From the NCBI GenBank assembly GCA_005502445.1, contig SCPB01000006.1, forward strand, positions 1 to 64,000: a DNA stretch of 64,000 nucleotides. The letters run 5' to 3'. The DNA comes from Microbacteriaceae bacterium X2B. Its GTDB lineage: Bacteria; Actinomycetota; Actinomycetes; Actinomycetales; Microbacteriaceae. A program made the position numbers and the translations under genes. The notes beneath the pieces are model-generated. The model had not been told where the DNA came from. It ran no database searches and saw only the letters and a list, made by a program, of their open reading frames with translations. Below are positions 16,839-24,553 of this stretch, piece after piece; positions within the stretch are counted from its first letter, which is position 1, and the number at the start of each line of letters is the position of its first letter.

Positions 16839-18299
16839 ATGATCACCGAAGCCGAACTGCTCGCGAAGCTGCCGCGCGGCCTGTACATCGGCGGCGAGTG
16901 GGTCGACGCCGAGGGCGGCGCGACCATGGCCGTCACCGACCCGAGCACGGGCGAGGTGCTCGTCGAGATCGCGAGCGCCTCGGTCGCCGACGGCAGGCGC
17001 GCGATGGACGCCGCCGCCGCCGCGCAGGCGAGCTGGGCCGCGACGGCACCGCGCGTGCGCGGCGAGCTGCTGCGCCGCGCCTTCGAGCTCGTCACCGAGC
17101 GCGCCGACGAGTTCGCCCTGCTCATGACGCTGGAGATGGGCAAGCCGCTCGCCGAGTCGCGCGGCGAGGTCGCGTACGGCGCCGAGTTCCTGCGCTGGTT
17201 CGGCGAGGAGGCGGTGCGCATCACGGGCCGCTTCGGCCAGAACCCGGAGGGCACCGGCCAGATCGTCGTGTCGCACGCGCCCGTCGGCCCCTCGTTCCTC
17301 ATCACGCCGTGGAACTTCCCGCTCGCGATGGCGACGCGCAAGATCGCGCCCGCGCTCGCCGCCGGCTGCACCTCGATCATCAAGCCCGCCGCACTCACGC
17401 CGCTCACGACGATGTACTTCGTGAAGACGCTCGAGGACGCGGGGCTGCCGAAGGGCGTCGTCAACGTCGTCACGACGGCGAAGTCGGGCGCGCTTTCGGC
17501 CGAGATCATCGCCGACCCGCGCCTGCGCAAGCTGAGCTTCACGGGCTCGACGGAGGTCGGGCGCCTGCTCATGAAGCAGGCCGCCGACGGCATCCTGCGC
17601 ACCTCGATGGAACTCGGCGGCAACGCCCCCTTCGTGGTGTTCGAGGATGCCGATCTCGACAAGGCGATTGACGGCGTCCTGCTCGCCAAATTCCGCAACA
17701 TCGGCCAGGCCTGCACGGCGGCCAACCGCATCCTCGTCCAGGCCTCGATCGCGGAGGAGTTCGGCCGGCGCGTCACCGAGCGCGTCGCCGCCATGAAGAT
17801 GGGCCGCGGCACCGAGGAAGGCGTGCAGATCGGCCCGCTCGTCGACGACAACGCGGTGCAGGGCTCGCACGAGCTCGTCGAGGACGCCGTCGCGAAGGGC
17901 GCCACGGTCACGACCGGCGGCGCCATCCCCGACCGCGCCGGCACGTTCTACCCGGCGACCGTGCTCACGGGAGTTCAGCCCGGCACGCGCCTGCTGAGCG
18001 AGGAGATCTTCGGGCCCGTGCTCGCGATCGTCCCGTTCGACACGGAGGACGAGGCCGTCGAGCTCGCCAACGCGACCGAGTACGGCCTCATCAGCTACGT
18101 CTACACGCAGGATCTGAACCGCGGCATGCGCATGATCTCGGCGCTCGAGACGGGGATGATGGGCCTCAACGCCGGCGTCATCTCCAACGCCGCGGCGCCG
18201 TTCGGCGGCGTCAAGCAGTCGGGCATCGGCCGCGAGGGCTCGTTCGAGGGCATCGACGAGTACCTCACCACGAAGTACACCTTCGTGCCGAAGGCGTAG
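16839..18299 (+). CDS. gabD: NAD(P)-dependent succinate-semialdehyde dehydrogenase
   Basis: Oxidises succinate semialdehyde to succinate, the second step of GABA degradation. The 486-residue aldehyde dehydrogenase has the N-terminal YIGGEWVDAEGGATMAVTDP, cofactor-site ITPWNFPLAMATRKIAPAL, catalytic Glu in MELGGNAPF and catalytic Cys in FRNIGQACTAANRI. A GAAGAGGGAA site precedes the ATG. With gabT and the divergent PucR regulator it makes a complete GABA-to-succinate module. Related aldehydes could also be used. Confidence 0.92.
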   Translation: MITEAELLAKLPRGLYIGGEWVDAEGGATMAVTDPSTGEVLVEIASASVADGRRAMDAAAAAQASWAATAPRVRGELLRRAFELVTERADEFALLMTLEMGKPLAESRGEVAYGAEFLRWFGEEAVRITGRFGQNPEGTGQIVVSHAPVGPSFLITPWNFPLAMATRKIAPALAAGCTSIIKPAALTPLTTMYFVKTLEDAGLPKGVVNVVTTAKSGALSAEIIADPRLRKLSFTGSTEVGRLLMKQAADGILRTSMELGGNAPFVVFEDADLDKAIDGVLLAKFRNIGQACTAANRILVQASIAEEFGRRVTERVAAMKMGRGTEEGVQIGPLVDDNAVQGSHELVEDAVAKGATVTTGGAIPDRAGTFYPATVLTGVQPGTRLLSEEIFGPVLAIVPFDTEDEAVELANATEYGLISYVYTQDLNRGMRMISALETGMMGLNAGVISNAAAPFGGVKQSGIGREGSFEGIDEYLTTKYTFVPKA

Positions 18300-18319
18300 T
18301 CCTCCTCGCGGAACCCAGG

Positions 18320-18357
18320 TTTCCGCCGCCGGGCGCTGTGGTGGCCGCCCGGCGGCG
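18320..18357 (+). terminator. Hairpin terminator after gabTD
   Basis: TCCGCCGCCGGGCG (18320-18333) pairs perfectly with CGCCCGGCGGCGGA (18344-18357) across a 10-base loop, 20 bases after the gabD stop. There is no U-run, as is common for actinobacterial terminators. Confidence 0.7.
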
Positions 18358-18498
18358 GATCTCGTCGCCCGTGCGCCCCGCGCGCCCTTCCGCGAGGAGC
18401 GCGACCGTGCCGGACCCGTCGCCCTCGGTGCTCGGTGCTCGGTGCCCGGTGCGTCGTCGCGTGTGCTGACGCGTCGTGCGCGCGTGCTGACACGTCGT

Positions 18499-18556
18499 CA
18501 GATCGGTCGCTCGTTGCGCGCGTCACGCCGACCCTCAGCAACGAGCGACCGATCTG
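18499..18556. repeat. Perfect 19-base inverted repeat, CAGATC-family palindrome (copy 2)
   Basis: CAGATCGGTCGCTCGTTGC (18499-18517) and its exact complement GCAACGAGCGACCGATCTG (18538-18556) are separated by 20 bases. The element lies between the convergent gabD and ZIP genes, next to short direct repeats (CTCGGTG three times at about 18425; GTGCTGACRCGTCGT twice). It can serve as a bidirectional terminator. Its arm recurs at 6588 and 36478. Confidence 0.75.
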
Positions 18557-18580
18557 CGGCGCTGCGCGCCCGAGCCGCGT

Positions 18581-19357
18581 TCAGCCGAGCTGCGTGAGCG
18601 CGAACGACAGCGCGAACCCGAGAGCCGCCCACAGCCCCGTGAACGAGCGGTCGGCCGCGAACGCCTCGGGGATCATCGTGTTGGCGACCATCGCGAGGAT
18701 GCCGCCGGCGGCGATCGTCTGCACGCCCGCGATGACGGCGGTGGGCGCGTCGGCGAGCAGTGCGAAGCCGAGCGCGGCGGCGACCCCGGAGGCGAGGGCG
18801 ATGCCGCCCCACACGCCGAACACGTAGCGCACGCCGCGGCCCTCGTGCTTCATGCCCGCGGCGCTGCCGAGCCCCTCTGGCAGGTTCGACACGGCGACCG
18901 CGACGAGAATGGGCAGGCTCACAGCGCCGCCGTCGGCGAGCGAGAGCCCGAGCACGAGGCTCTCGGGAACGCCGTCGAGCAGCGCGCCGACCGCGACTGC
19001 GAGACCGATGGTCGTGCTCGCGGCGGGCGCGGGGTGCGCGTGGATGCCGGGCGAGCTCTGCAGGGCGATCGATCGTTTCCGCGCGCGGGCGCCCCGGCGC
19101 GCGAGCGCGAGGTCGGCGGCGACGAAGATCGCCGCCCCGAGCAGGAACCCGCCCAGCGTGGGAACGAGCCCGCCCGTCTCGTGCGCCTCGATGACGAGCT
19201 CGAACGCGAGCGTCGAGATGAGCGCGCCCGCGCCGAACGCCATGGTGCCCGCGACGACGCTGTGCGGCACGCCCACGAACCAGCCGACCGCGGCGCCGAG
19301 CACGAGGAAGCTCGCGGCGCCGAGCCCGGCACCGCCCGCGATGAGCACGTCGAGCAT
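18581..19357 (-). CDS. ZIP-family metal transporter
   Basis: A 258-residue integral membrane protein of the ZIP (zinc/iron permease) family with about eight hydrophobic segments and a cytoplasmic loop containing His-Ala-His (GIHAHPAP, about residue 105). The two signature helices read GALLDGVPESLVLGLSL and AVSNLPEGLGSAAG; the His expected before N-x-P-E-G in each is replaced (LDG and VSN), so the metal site differs from well-studied ZIPs. Start ATG has GAGGGAGG. It could import a divalent cation; substrate unknown. Confidence 0.75.
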   Translation of the reverse strand: MLDVLIAGGAGLGAASFLVLGAAVGWFVGVPHSVVAGTMAFGAGALISTLAFELVIEAHETGGLVPTLGGFLLGAAIFVAADLALARRGARARKRSIALQSSPGIHAHPAPAASTTIGLAVAVGALLDGVPESLVLGLSLADGGAVSLPILVAVAVSNLPEGLGSAAGMKHEGRGVRYVFGVWGGIALASGVAAALGFALLADAPTAVIAGVQTIAAGGILAMVANTMIPEAFAADRSFTGLWAALGFALSFALTQLG

Positions 19358-19469
19358 GCGCCTCCCTCGATCGCCGGGTCGCGGCCGACGGCGGGGTGTC
19401 CGCTCGTCGCACTCAGCCTAGGGCGGGCGCCGCTCGCCCGCCGCGCGCCGGTGCTCTGTGCTCGGCGCC

Positions 19470-19700
19470 TCAGTCGTCGATGCTCAACCCTTGCCGCCCC
19501 ACGCCGGCGCGCTCGCGTCCGCGTCGCTCGTCGTCGCTCGCGAAGATGTGCGGATCCGAGCTCGACGCCGCCCGCCACAGCAGGATCACGAACACGATGA
19601 CGCCGATCGCGAGCACGATCGTGAGGCCGATCGCGAGCCCGCTCAGGTCGAGTTCGATGGCCTGCGTGGTGGTCGCGAGAGGGGAGGGGATCATGGGCAC
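19470..19700 (-). CDS. Small single-pass membrane protein of unknown function
   Basis: A 76-residue protein with one TM segment (about residues 22-43, GLAIGLTIVLAIGVIVFVIL) followed by a charged cytoplasmic tail (ASDDERRGRERAGVG). A CCGAGGT sequence precedes the ATG weakly. It resembles small membrane proteins often found beside transport or pilus genes but I do not recognise a family. The 112 bases between it and the ZIP gene show nothing notable. Confidence 0.5.
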   Translation of the reverse strand: MPMIPSPLATTTQAIELDLSGLAIGLTIVLAIGVIVFVILLWRAASSSDPHIFASDDERRGRERAGVGRQGLSIDD

Positions 19701-19882
19701 CTCGGGTCAGTGCGGGGCTGTCGGGGGGATGCGGGATTTCGTCAATAAGAGCACATTTCCGGGTGGAACGCACGGGTTTTCTTGAAACGGATTCGTGACA
19801 CCGAGTGCCCCTGATCGGCACCGTGCGCCTGCTGTGGATGAATGCCCGGATGCCCGTCGCGATTCGGGCGACCATGTCGCGC
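19701..19882. other. Upstream region of the tad pilus operon
   Basis: Probably holds the tad operon promoter. An AT-richer stretch around 19736-19795 (TTTCGTCAATAAGAGCACA, then TTTTCTTGAAACGG) stands out, with TTGAAA as a possible -35, but I see no convincing -10 at the right distance. Confidence 0.35.
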
Positions 19883-21109
19883 ATGTCGACCGCCGTCTCC
19901 ACCATCACCGACCGGGTCCGCGAGCGCGTGCGCAGCGAGCGACTCGATCTGCACCGCGACCCCGAGGCCGCCGAGCGACTCGTGCGGGAAGAGCTGCGGT
20001 CGTACGCCGAGCGGTCGCTCGCCGGCTCGCTACCGCGCATCGCGGACGAGTCGCACGCCTTCGGTCAGGTGCTCGCCGGGCTCACCGGCTACGGCCCGCT
20101 GCAGCCCTTCTTCGACGATCCGGGTGTCGAGGAGATCTGGATCAACCGCCCGGACGCGGTCTTCATCGCGCGCGCCGGCGTGAGCGAGCGCACCGAGGTC
20201 CGCCTGACCGACGAGCAGGTGCGCACGCTCGTCGAGCGCATGCTGCAGGCCACGGGCCGCCGGGTCGACCTCAGCTCGCCCTTCGTCGACGCCTCGCTGC
20301 CCGACGGCTCGCGCCTGCACGTCGTCATCCCCGATGTGACCCGCTCGCACTGGGCCGTCAACGTGCGCAAGTTCTCGCAGCGCATCCGTGACCTCTCCCG
20401 CCTCGTCGAACTCGGCTCGCTGACGCCGCAGGCCGCCGAGTTCCTGCGCATGAGCGTGCTCGCGGGCTGCAACATCCTCGTCTCGGGTGCGACGCAGTCG
20501 GGCAAGACGACGTTGCTCGGAGCGCTCCTCGCGGGCGCCCGCCCGAGCGAGCGCATCGTCACGGTCGAAGAGACCTTCGAGCTCGACCTGCACGCTCCCG
20601 ACTGCGTCGCCCTGCAGTGCCGCAGCCCGAATCTCGAGGGCACGGGCGAGATCTCCCTCCGGCGCCTCATCAAAGAAGCGCTGCGGATGCGCCCCGACCG
20701 TCTCGTGGTCGGCGAAGTGCGCGAGGCCGAGTCGCTCGATCTCCTCATCGCGCTCAACAGCGGCCTGCCCGGGGCGTGCAGCCTGCACGCCAACAGCGCG
20801 CGCGACGCTCTCGTGAAGCTCTCGACGCTGCCTCTCCTCGCCGGGCGCAACATCGATTCCTCGTTCGTCGTCCCGACCGTCGCGAGCGCGATCGATCTCG
20901 TCGTGCACTGTGAACTCGTCCCGGGCGGCCAGCGCCGGGTCGCCGAGATCGTCGCACCGACCGGGAGCCTCGTCGGCGGCGGCATCGAGGTCGACACCAT
21001 CTTCCACTGCCGGGCCGAGCGACTCGTGGCCACGGGAGCACTGCCGGTTCGAGGCGAGAAGTTCGCGACCGCCGGTCTCGACCCTCGACTCGTGGTGGCC
21101 TCGTCGTGA
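19883..21109 (+). CDS. tadA: Type II/IV secretion ATPase TadA (CpaF family)
   Basis: Hexameric ATPase powering assembly of a Tad/Flp pilus. The product (408 residues from this start) has the CpaF N-terminal segment ITDRVRERVRSERLDL, the region LTGYGPLQPFFDDPGVEEIW, a Walker A variant GATQSGKTT near residue 200, Asp box VEETFELDL and Walker B-like VVGEVREAESLDLL, then the His box ACSLHANSARDAL. Start is uncertain: in-frame starts exist at 19805, 19838, 19850, 19874 and 19883; I chose 19883 because the residues before it are unlike the family. The stop overlaps tadB (GTGA). Confidence 0.9.
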   Translation: MSTAVSTITDRVRERVRSERLDLHRDPEAAERLVREELRSYAERSLAGSLPRIADESHAFGQVLAGLTGYGPLQPFFDDPGVEEIWINRPDAVFIARAGVSERTEVRLTDEQVRTLVERMLQATGRRVDLSSPFVDASLPDGSRLHVVIPDVTRSHWAVNVRKFSQRIRDLSRLVELGSLTPQAAEFLRMSVLAGCNILVSGATQSGKTTLLGALLAGARPSERIVTVEETFELDLHAPDCVALQCRSPNLEGTGEISLRRLIKEALRMRPDRLVVGEVREAESLDLLIALNSGLPGACSLHANSARDALVKLSTLPLLAGRNIDSSFVVPTVASAIDLVVHCELVPGGQRRVAEIVAPTGSLVGGGIEVDTIFHCRAERLVATGALPVRGEKFATAGLDPRLVVASS

Positions 21110-21969
21110 CCTGGCTGGTCGCGCTCCTGCTCGCGGCGGGGGTGCTGCTGGTCGCCTCTCCGTGGCTCTGGCCGCACACCGACCGGCCTCGGTCGGGCCG
21201 CCGATCGCCGCTGGACCCCCTCGGCGAACTGCTCGCCCGCGCCGGGCTCTCGACGGTGAACCCGATCGTGCTCCTCGCGGTCATGCTGCTGCTCGCCGTG
21301 GTCGGCGCGGCGATCACGATCGTCCTCGTTCCGGTCGTCGCCCTCGCACCGGTCGCCGCCGCGGGCGCGGCGGCCCTGCCCATCACCGCTCTTCGCACCC
21401 GATCGGCCGCGCGACGACGAGCACTCCGGCAGGTCTGGCCCGATGTCGTCGACCATCTCGTCTCCGGCATCCGCGCCGGGCTCGGCCTCCCGGAGGCGAT
21501 CGGCGCCCTCACCGAAGCCGCCCCCGACGAGGTGCGCGGCGCCTTCCGCGAGTTCCGGCGCGAGTTCGCGCGAACAGCGCGCTTCGGGGAGTCCCTCGAC
21601 GGGCTGAAGTCCTCGCTCGCTGACCCGATCGCCGACCGCATCATCGAGACCGTCCGCATGGCGCGCGAGGTCGGCGGCACCGAGCTGCCGTCGGTGCTCC
21701 GAGCGCTCGCGCAGTACCTGCGCTCCGACGCCGCCGTGCGGGCCGAGGTCGATGCCCGGCAGTCGTGGGTGCGCAACGCGGCGCGGCTCGGCGTCGCGGC
21801 GCCCTGGCTCGTGCTCCTCCTGCTCGGCACGCGGCCCGAGGCCTCCGCCGCCTACAACTCGACGGGCGGCGCCGTGCTCGTCCTTGTCGGCCTCGGCGTC
21901 ACTCTCGTCGCCTATCGGCTGATGATCGCGCTCGGGCGGCTGCCCGAAGAGGGTCGGTGGTTCCGATGA
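21106..21969 (+). CDS. tadB: Tad pilus inner-membrane platform protein TadB
   Basis: One of the two GspF-like platform proteins onto which the TadA ATPase docks. The 287-residue protein has two N-terminal TM segments (about 1-17 and 47-85), a cytoplasmic helical GspF domain (roughly 115-225; DHLVSGIRAGLGLPEAIGAL, MAREVGGTELPSVL) and two C-terminal TM segments. The GTG start overlaps tadA by four bases and its stop overlaps tadC by four. Confidence 0.88.
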   Translation: MTWLVALLLAAGVLLVASPWLWPHTDRPRSGRRSPLDPLGELLARAGLSTVNPIVLLAVMLLLAVVGAAITIVLVPVVALAPVAAAGAAALPITALRTRSAARRRALRQVWPDVVDHLVSGIRAGLGLPEAIGALTEAAPDEVRGAFREFRREFARTARFGESLDGLKSSLADPIADRIIETVRMAREVGGTELPSVLRALAQYLRSDAAVRAEVDARQSWVRNAARLGVAAPWLVLLLLGTRPEASAAYNSTGGAVLVLVGLGVTLVAYRLMIALGRLPEEGRWFR

Positions 21970-22904
21970 CGCCGACGCTCGCGCTCGCCGTCCTCGCCGG
22001 CGCCGGCCTCGGTGCCGGGCTCTGGTTGCTCGTGAGCCTCGCGCCGAGAATCGGACGCCCGCGCCTGACCACGCGGCTGGCTCCGTATCTGGTCGACGTC
22101 TCGAGTGAGGCACGGGCGATGGCCCGTCCGCGCAGCGCCGATCCCCTCCCCGTCATCGGCGTGATGCTCGCTCCGGCCGCCGAGTCGTTCGGCCGTACGC
22201 TCGAGTCGGTGCTCGGCGGGGCGCCCGTGATCCGCACCCGACTCCGCCAAGCGGGCTCGAGCACCACCGTCGCAGGCCACCGCACGCGACAGCTGCTCGG
22301 AGCCTCGCTCGGTGCGGCGGCCGGCATCGCGATCGGCCTGGGCGCCGGTCGCGACGGCGTGACGCTCCTTCCGGCGGGGATCGCCGGACTGATCGCGGGC
22401 GGCATCGCCGGGATCGCGGCGACGGACGCCCTTCTCGCGCGCGCCGCGAAGCGACGGGTGACACGCATGAGCCAGGAGTTCCCGACCGTCGTCGAGTTCC
22501 TGGCGCTGAGCGTCTCGGCGGGCGAGTCGACCCTCGAGGCGCTGCGGCGCATCGCTGCCACCGGCTCGGGTGAGCTCGCGGGCGAGATCGATCGCGTCGT
22601 GCGCCGCACCGCCGCCGGGCAACCGCTCGCCCGCGCGCTCGCCGAGATGCGCGACGATCTCGCGATGCCCGCGGTCTCACGCCTCGTCGACCAGGTGCTC
22701 GCCGCGCTCGAGCGCGGCACGCCGCTCGCCGAGGTGCTGCGGGCACAGGCTCTCGACGCGCGGGAGGAGTCCAAGCGCGGGCTGCTCGAGGCCGCCGGAA
22801 CGCGCGAGGTCGCGATGCTCGTGCCGCTCGTCTTCCTCATCCTGCCCGTGACCGTGCTCTTCGCCGTCTGGCCGGGGCTCATGGTGCTCCAGCTCGGGTT
22901 CTGA
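21966..22904 (+). CDS. tadC: Tad pilus inner-membrane platform protein TadC
   Basis: Second GspF-like platform protein, 312 residues from the ATG that overlaps the tadB stop. TM segments flank a GspF domain with VVEFLALSVSAGESTLEALR (about residue 178) and the C-terminal EVAMLVPLVFLILPVTVLFA typical of TadC. Earlier in-frame starts lie deep inside tadB and were rejected. Ninety-four bases separate it from the pilin-like gene. Confidence 0.88.
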   Translation: MTPTLALAVLAGAGLGAGLWLLVSLAPRIGRPRLTTRLAPYLVDVSSEARAMARPRSADPLPVIGVMLAPAAESFGRTLESVLGGAPVIRTRLRQAGSSTTVAGHRTRQLLGASLGAAAGIAIGLGAGRDGVTLLPAGIAGLIAGGIAGIAATDALLARAAKRRVTRMSQEFPTVVEFLALSVSAGESTLEALRRIAATGSGELAGEIDRVVRRTAAGQPLARALAEMRDDLAMPAVSRLVDQVLAALERGTPLAEVLRAQALDAREESKRGLLEAAGTREVAMLVPLVFLILPVTVLFAVWPGLMVLQLGF

Positions 22905-22998
22905 GCCTCGACGGACTGGCGAACGCTGTGGACAGCCTCGGTAGCGGAACAGTGCTTATGAGCATCATGTCCGCGACTTCTGAACGAAAGGATGCGTC

Positions 22999-23175
22999 AT
23001 GTCACGTTGGAAGCACTCCCTCGATCGACTCTCGCACGACGAGCGCGGAGACGTTCCCGGCTGGGTTCTCATCACGCTCATGACCGCGGGCCTCGTGATC
23101 GTCATCTGGGCGATCGCCGGCCCCGCCCTCAGCGGGGTGTTCCAGCAGGCCATCGATCGGGTCACCGGCTTCTGA
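22999..23175 (+). CDS. Small Flp-like pilin candidate (58 residues)
   Basis: ATG at 22999, with GAAAGGA upstream, encodes MSRWKHSLDRLSHDERGDVP followed by a hydrophobic helix (GWVLITLMTAGLVIVIWAIA) and GPALSGVFQQAIDRVTGF. The layout (basic leader, Gly, hydrophobic N-terminal helix, tiny size) is that of Flp-type prepilins, with likely cleavage after DERG. Unlike classical Flp there is no Glu at mature position 5. Position between tadC and tadE supports a structural pilin. It overlaps tadE by one base. Confidence 0.75.
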   Translation: MSRWKHSLDRLSHDERGDVPGWVLITLMTAGLVIVIWAIAGPALSGVFQQAIDRVTGF

Positions 23176-23561
23176 TGCGCCGCGCGATCGACGATCACGG
23201 ATCGGCTCCGGTCGAGTTCGTGCTCGTCGGCACGCTCGTGACGCTCGTCGCGCTCTCCGTGCTGCAGGTAGCGCTCGCCCTGCACGTGCGGTCGACGCTC
23301 ATCGATGCCGCCGCCGAGGGCGCGCGTCACGCGGCACTCGCCGACAGCTCGCTCGCCGCCGGGGTCGAGCGCAGTCGCGATCTGATCACCACCGCCCTCG
23401 GCCCGGCATATGCCCGCATGGTCGCGGCGACCACGAGCGAGTACGGGGGCGCGCCCGTCGTCGTGGTGACCGTGCGCGCGCCCCTGCCGCTCATCGGGAT
23501 GGCCGGCCTCGACGAGACGCTGGAGGTGTCGGGCCGTGCGGCGATCGAACCGCGCGGCTGA
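23175..23561 (+). CDS. TadE-like pseudopilin
   Basis: A 128-residue minor pilin. After a short leader DDHG the mature N-terminus is SAPVEFVLVGTLVTLVALSV, with Glu at +5 as in type IV prepilins, followed by a globular part with an extracellular domain ending in VSGRAAIEPRG. The ATG overlaps the stop of the Flp-like gene. Longer in-frame extensions upstream overlap that gene and were rejected. Confidence 0.85.
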   Translation: MRRAIDDHGSAPVEFVLVGTLVTLVALSVLQVALALHVRSTLIDAAAEGARHAALADSSLAAGVERSRDLITTALGPAYARMVAATTSEYGGAPVVVVTVRAPLPLIGMAGLDETLEVSGRAAIEPRG

Positions 23562-24033
23562 GGCGGGCACGGCAGGCGGCCGCTGCGGCCGCCTGCCGTG
23601 CCCGAGGGGCGACGCCGGTTCGGCATCCCTGGAGTTCCTGACCGCCGGCATGCTCCTGCTCGTGCCGATCGTCTACCTCGTGATCCTGGTGTCGACGGTG
23701 CAGGCGGCGGCGCTCGCCACGGAGGGAGCCGCGCGTCAAGCGGCTCGCGTCGTCGTGCAGGCGCCCTCGATGGAGGCCGGGCGGGCCGCGGCCGCTCGCG
23801 CTCTCGAGCTCGCGCTCGCCGACCACGGGGTCGAGGCCGAGTCGCGCATCGCCGTCACCTGCTCGCCCGAGCCCGCGGACTGCCTCGCTCGCCGCAACTG
23901 GGTCACCGTGCGCATCGACGCACGGGTTCCGCTGCCGCTCGTGCCGCCGCTTCTCGATCTGCGCGTTCCCCTCGCCGTTCCCATCGAGGCGAGCGCGACG
24001 CAGCAGGTCTCGCGATTCCGCGGGTCGCCATGA
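23536..24033 (+). CDS. Second TadE/TadF-like pseudopilin, with a palindrome inside its leader
   Basis: A 165-residue minor pilin starting at GTG 23536, overlapping the upstream gene by 26 bases. The prepilin segment is DAG followed by SASLEFLTAGMLLLVPIVYL, again with Glu at +5. The leader is unusually long (about 28 residues) because a 41-base perfect palindrome at 23564-23604 is read in frame as EAGTAGGRCGRLPCPRG. The rest is a globular domain with a Cys pair (TCSPEPADCL) that may be disulfide bonded. The next gene overlaps by four bases. Confidence 0.82.
   Translation: MRRSNRAAEAGTAGGRCGRLPCPRGDAGSASLEFLTAGMLLLVPIVYLVILVSTVQAAALATEGAARQAARVVVQAPSMEAGRAAAARALELALADHGVEAESRIAVTCSPEPADCLARRNWVTVRIDARVPLPLVPPLLDLRVPLAVPIEASATQQVSRFRGSP
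23564..23604. repeat. 41-base perfect GC-rich palindrome inside the pilus operon
   Basis: CGGGCACGGCAGGCGGCCG (23564-23582), a three-base loop CTG, and the exact complement CGGCCGCCTGCCGTGCCCG (23586-23604). It starts three bases after the upstream TadE stop and is translated in frame in the next gene. As RNA it would form a very stable 19-bp hairpin inside the polycistronic message. Confidence 0.85.
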
Positions 24034-24488
24034 GCGGCGCCGCGCGGATGCACGCCGCGAGCCGCGCCGACGACGGCTCGATCCTGCCCCTCATCGCGGG
24101 CTTCGCGGCGCTCTCCCTCGTCGTCGTGCTGCTCGTCACGGCGGCCACCTCGCTCTACCTCGAACGCAAGCGCCTGTTCACGCTCGCCGACGGAGCCGCC
24201 CTCGTCGGCGCCGAGTCGTTCACGCTCGCCGATGTCGAACTCGTCGGTGGTGACGTGCGCCCGCGGCTGACGTCCGCCGCCGTTGCGCGAGACGTCGTGG
24301 CCTACCTGCGCGAGGCCCCCGTCGACGGCCTCGACGAGTTGACGCTCGTGCGGGCGACGACCGACGACGGCTCGACCGCGATCGTGAGCCTCGCCTCGTA
24401 CTGGCGCCCTCCGGTCGTCACGCTGTTCGTGCCGGAGGGCGTGCGGGTCGAGGTGACCGCGCAGGCACGCAGTGCCATACGGGACTGA
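24030..24488 (+). CDS. TadG-like/Rv3654c-like pilus-associated membrane protein
   Basis: A 152-residue protein with a short leader ending in DDG, one N-terminal TM helix (SILPLIAGFAALSLVVVLLV) and an extracytoplasmic Tad-like domain beginning LYLERKRLFTLADGAALVGA, which is the conserved start of the putative Flp pilus-assembly TadG N-terminal family. Mature position 5 is Leu rather than Glu. The ATG overlaps the previous stop. It is the last gene of the tad operon. Confidence 0.8.
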   Translation: MSGAARMHAASRADDGSILPLIAGFAALSLVVVLLVTAATSLYLERKRLFTLADGAALVGAESFTLADVELVGGDVRPRLTSAAVARDVVAYLREAPVDGLDELTLVRATTDDGSTAIVSLASYWRPPVVTLFVPEGVRVEVTAQARSAIRD

Positions 24489-24507
24489 GAGCCGCTGTCA
24501 AGCCCGT

Positions 24508-24523
24508 ATGCCGGCTTCGGCAT
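24508..24523 (+). terminator. Possible weak terminator after the tad operon
   Basis: ATGCCG-GCTT-CGGCAT forms a six-base-pair hairpin 20 bases after the tad stop, followed by a modest pyrimidine run (CTTCTC). The stem is short, so this is a weak call. Confidence 0.35.
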
Positions 24524-24553
24524 CTTCTCAGAGGGTGTGGTTAGGTTGCTCTC

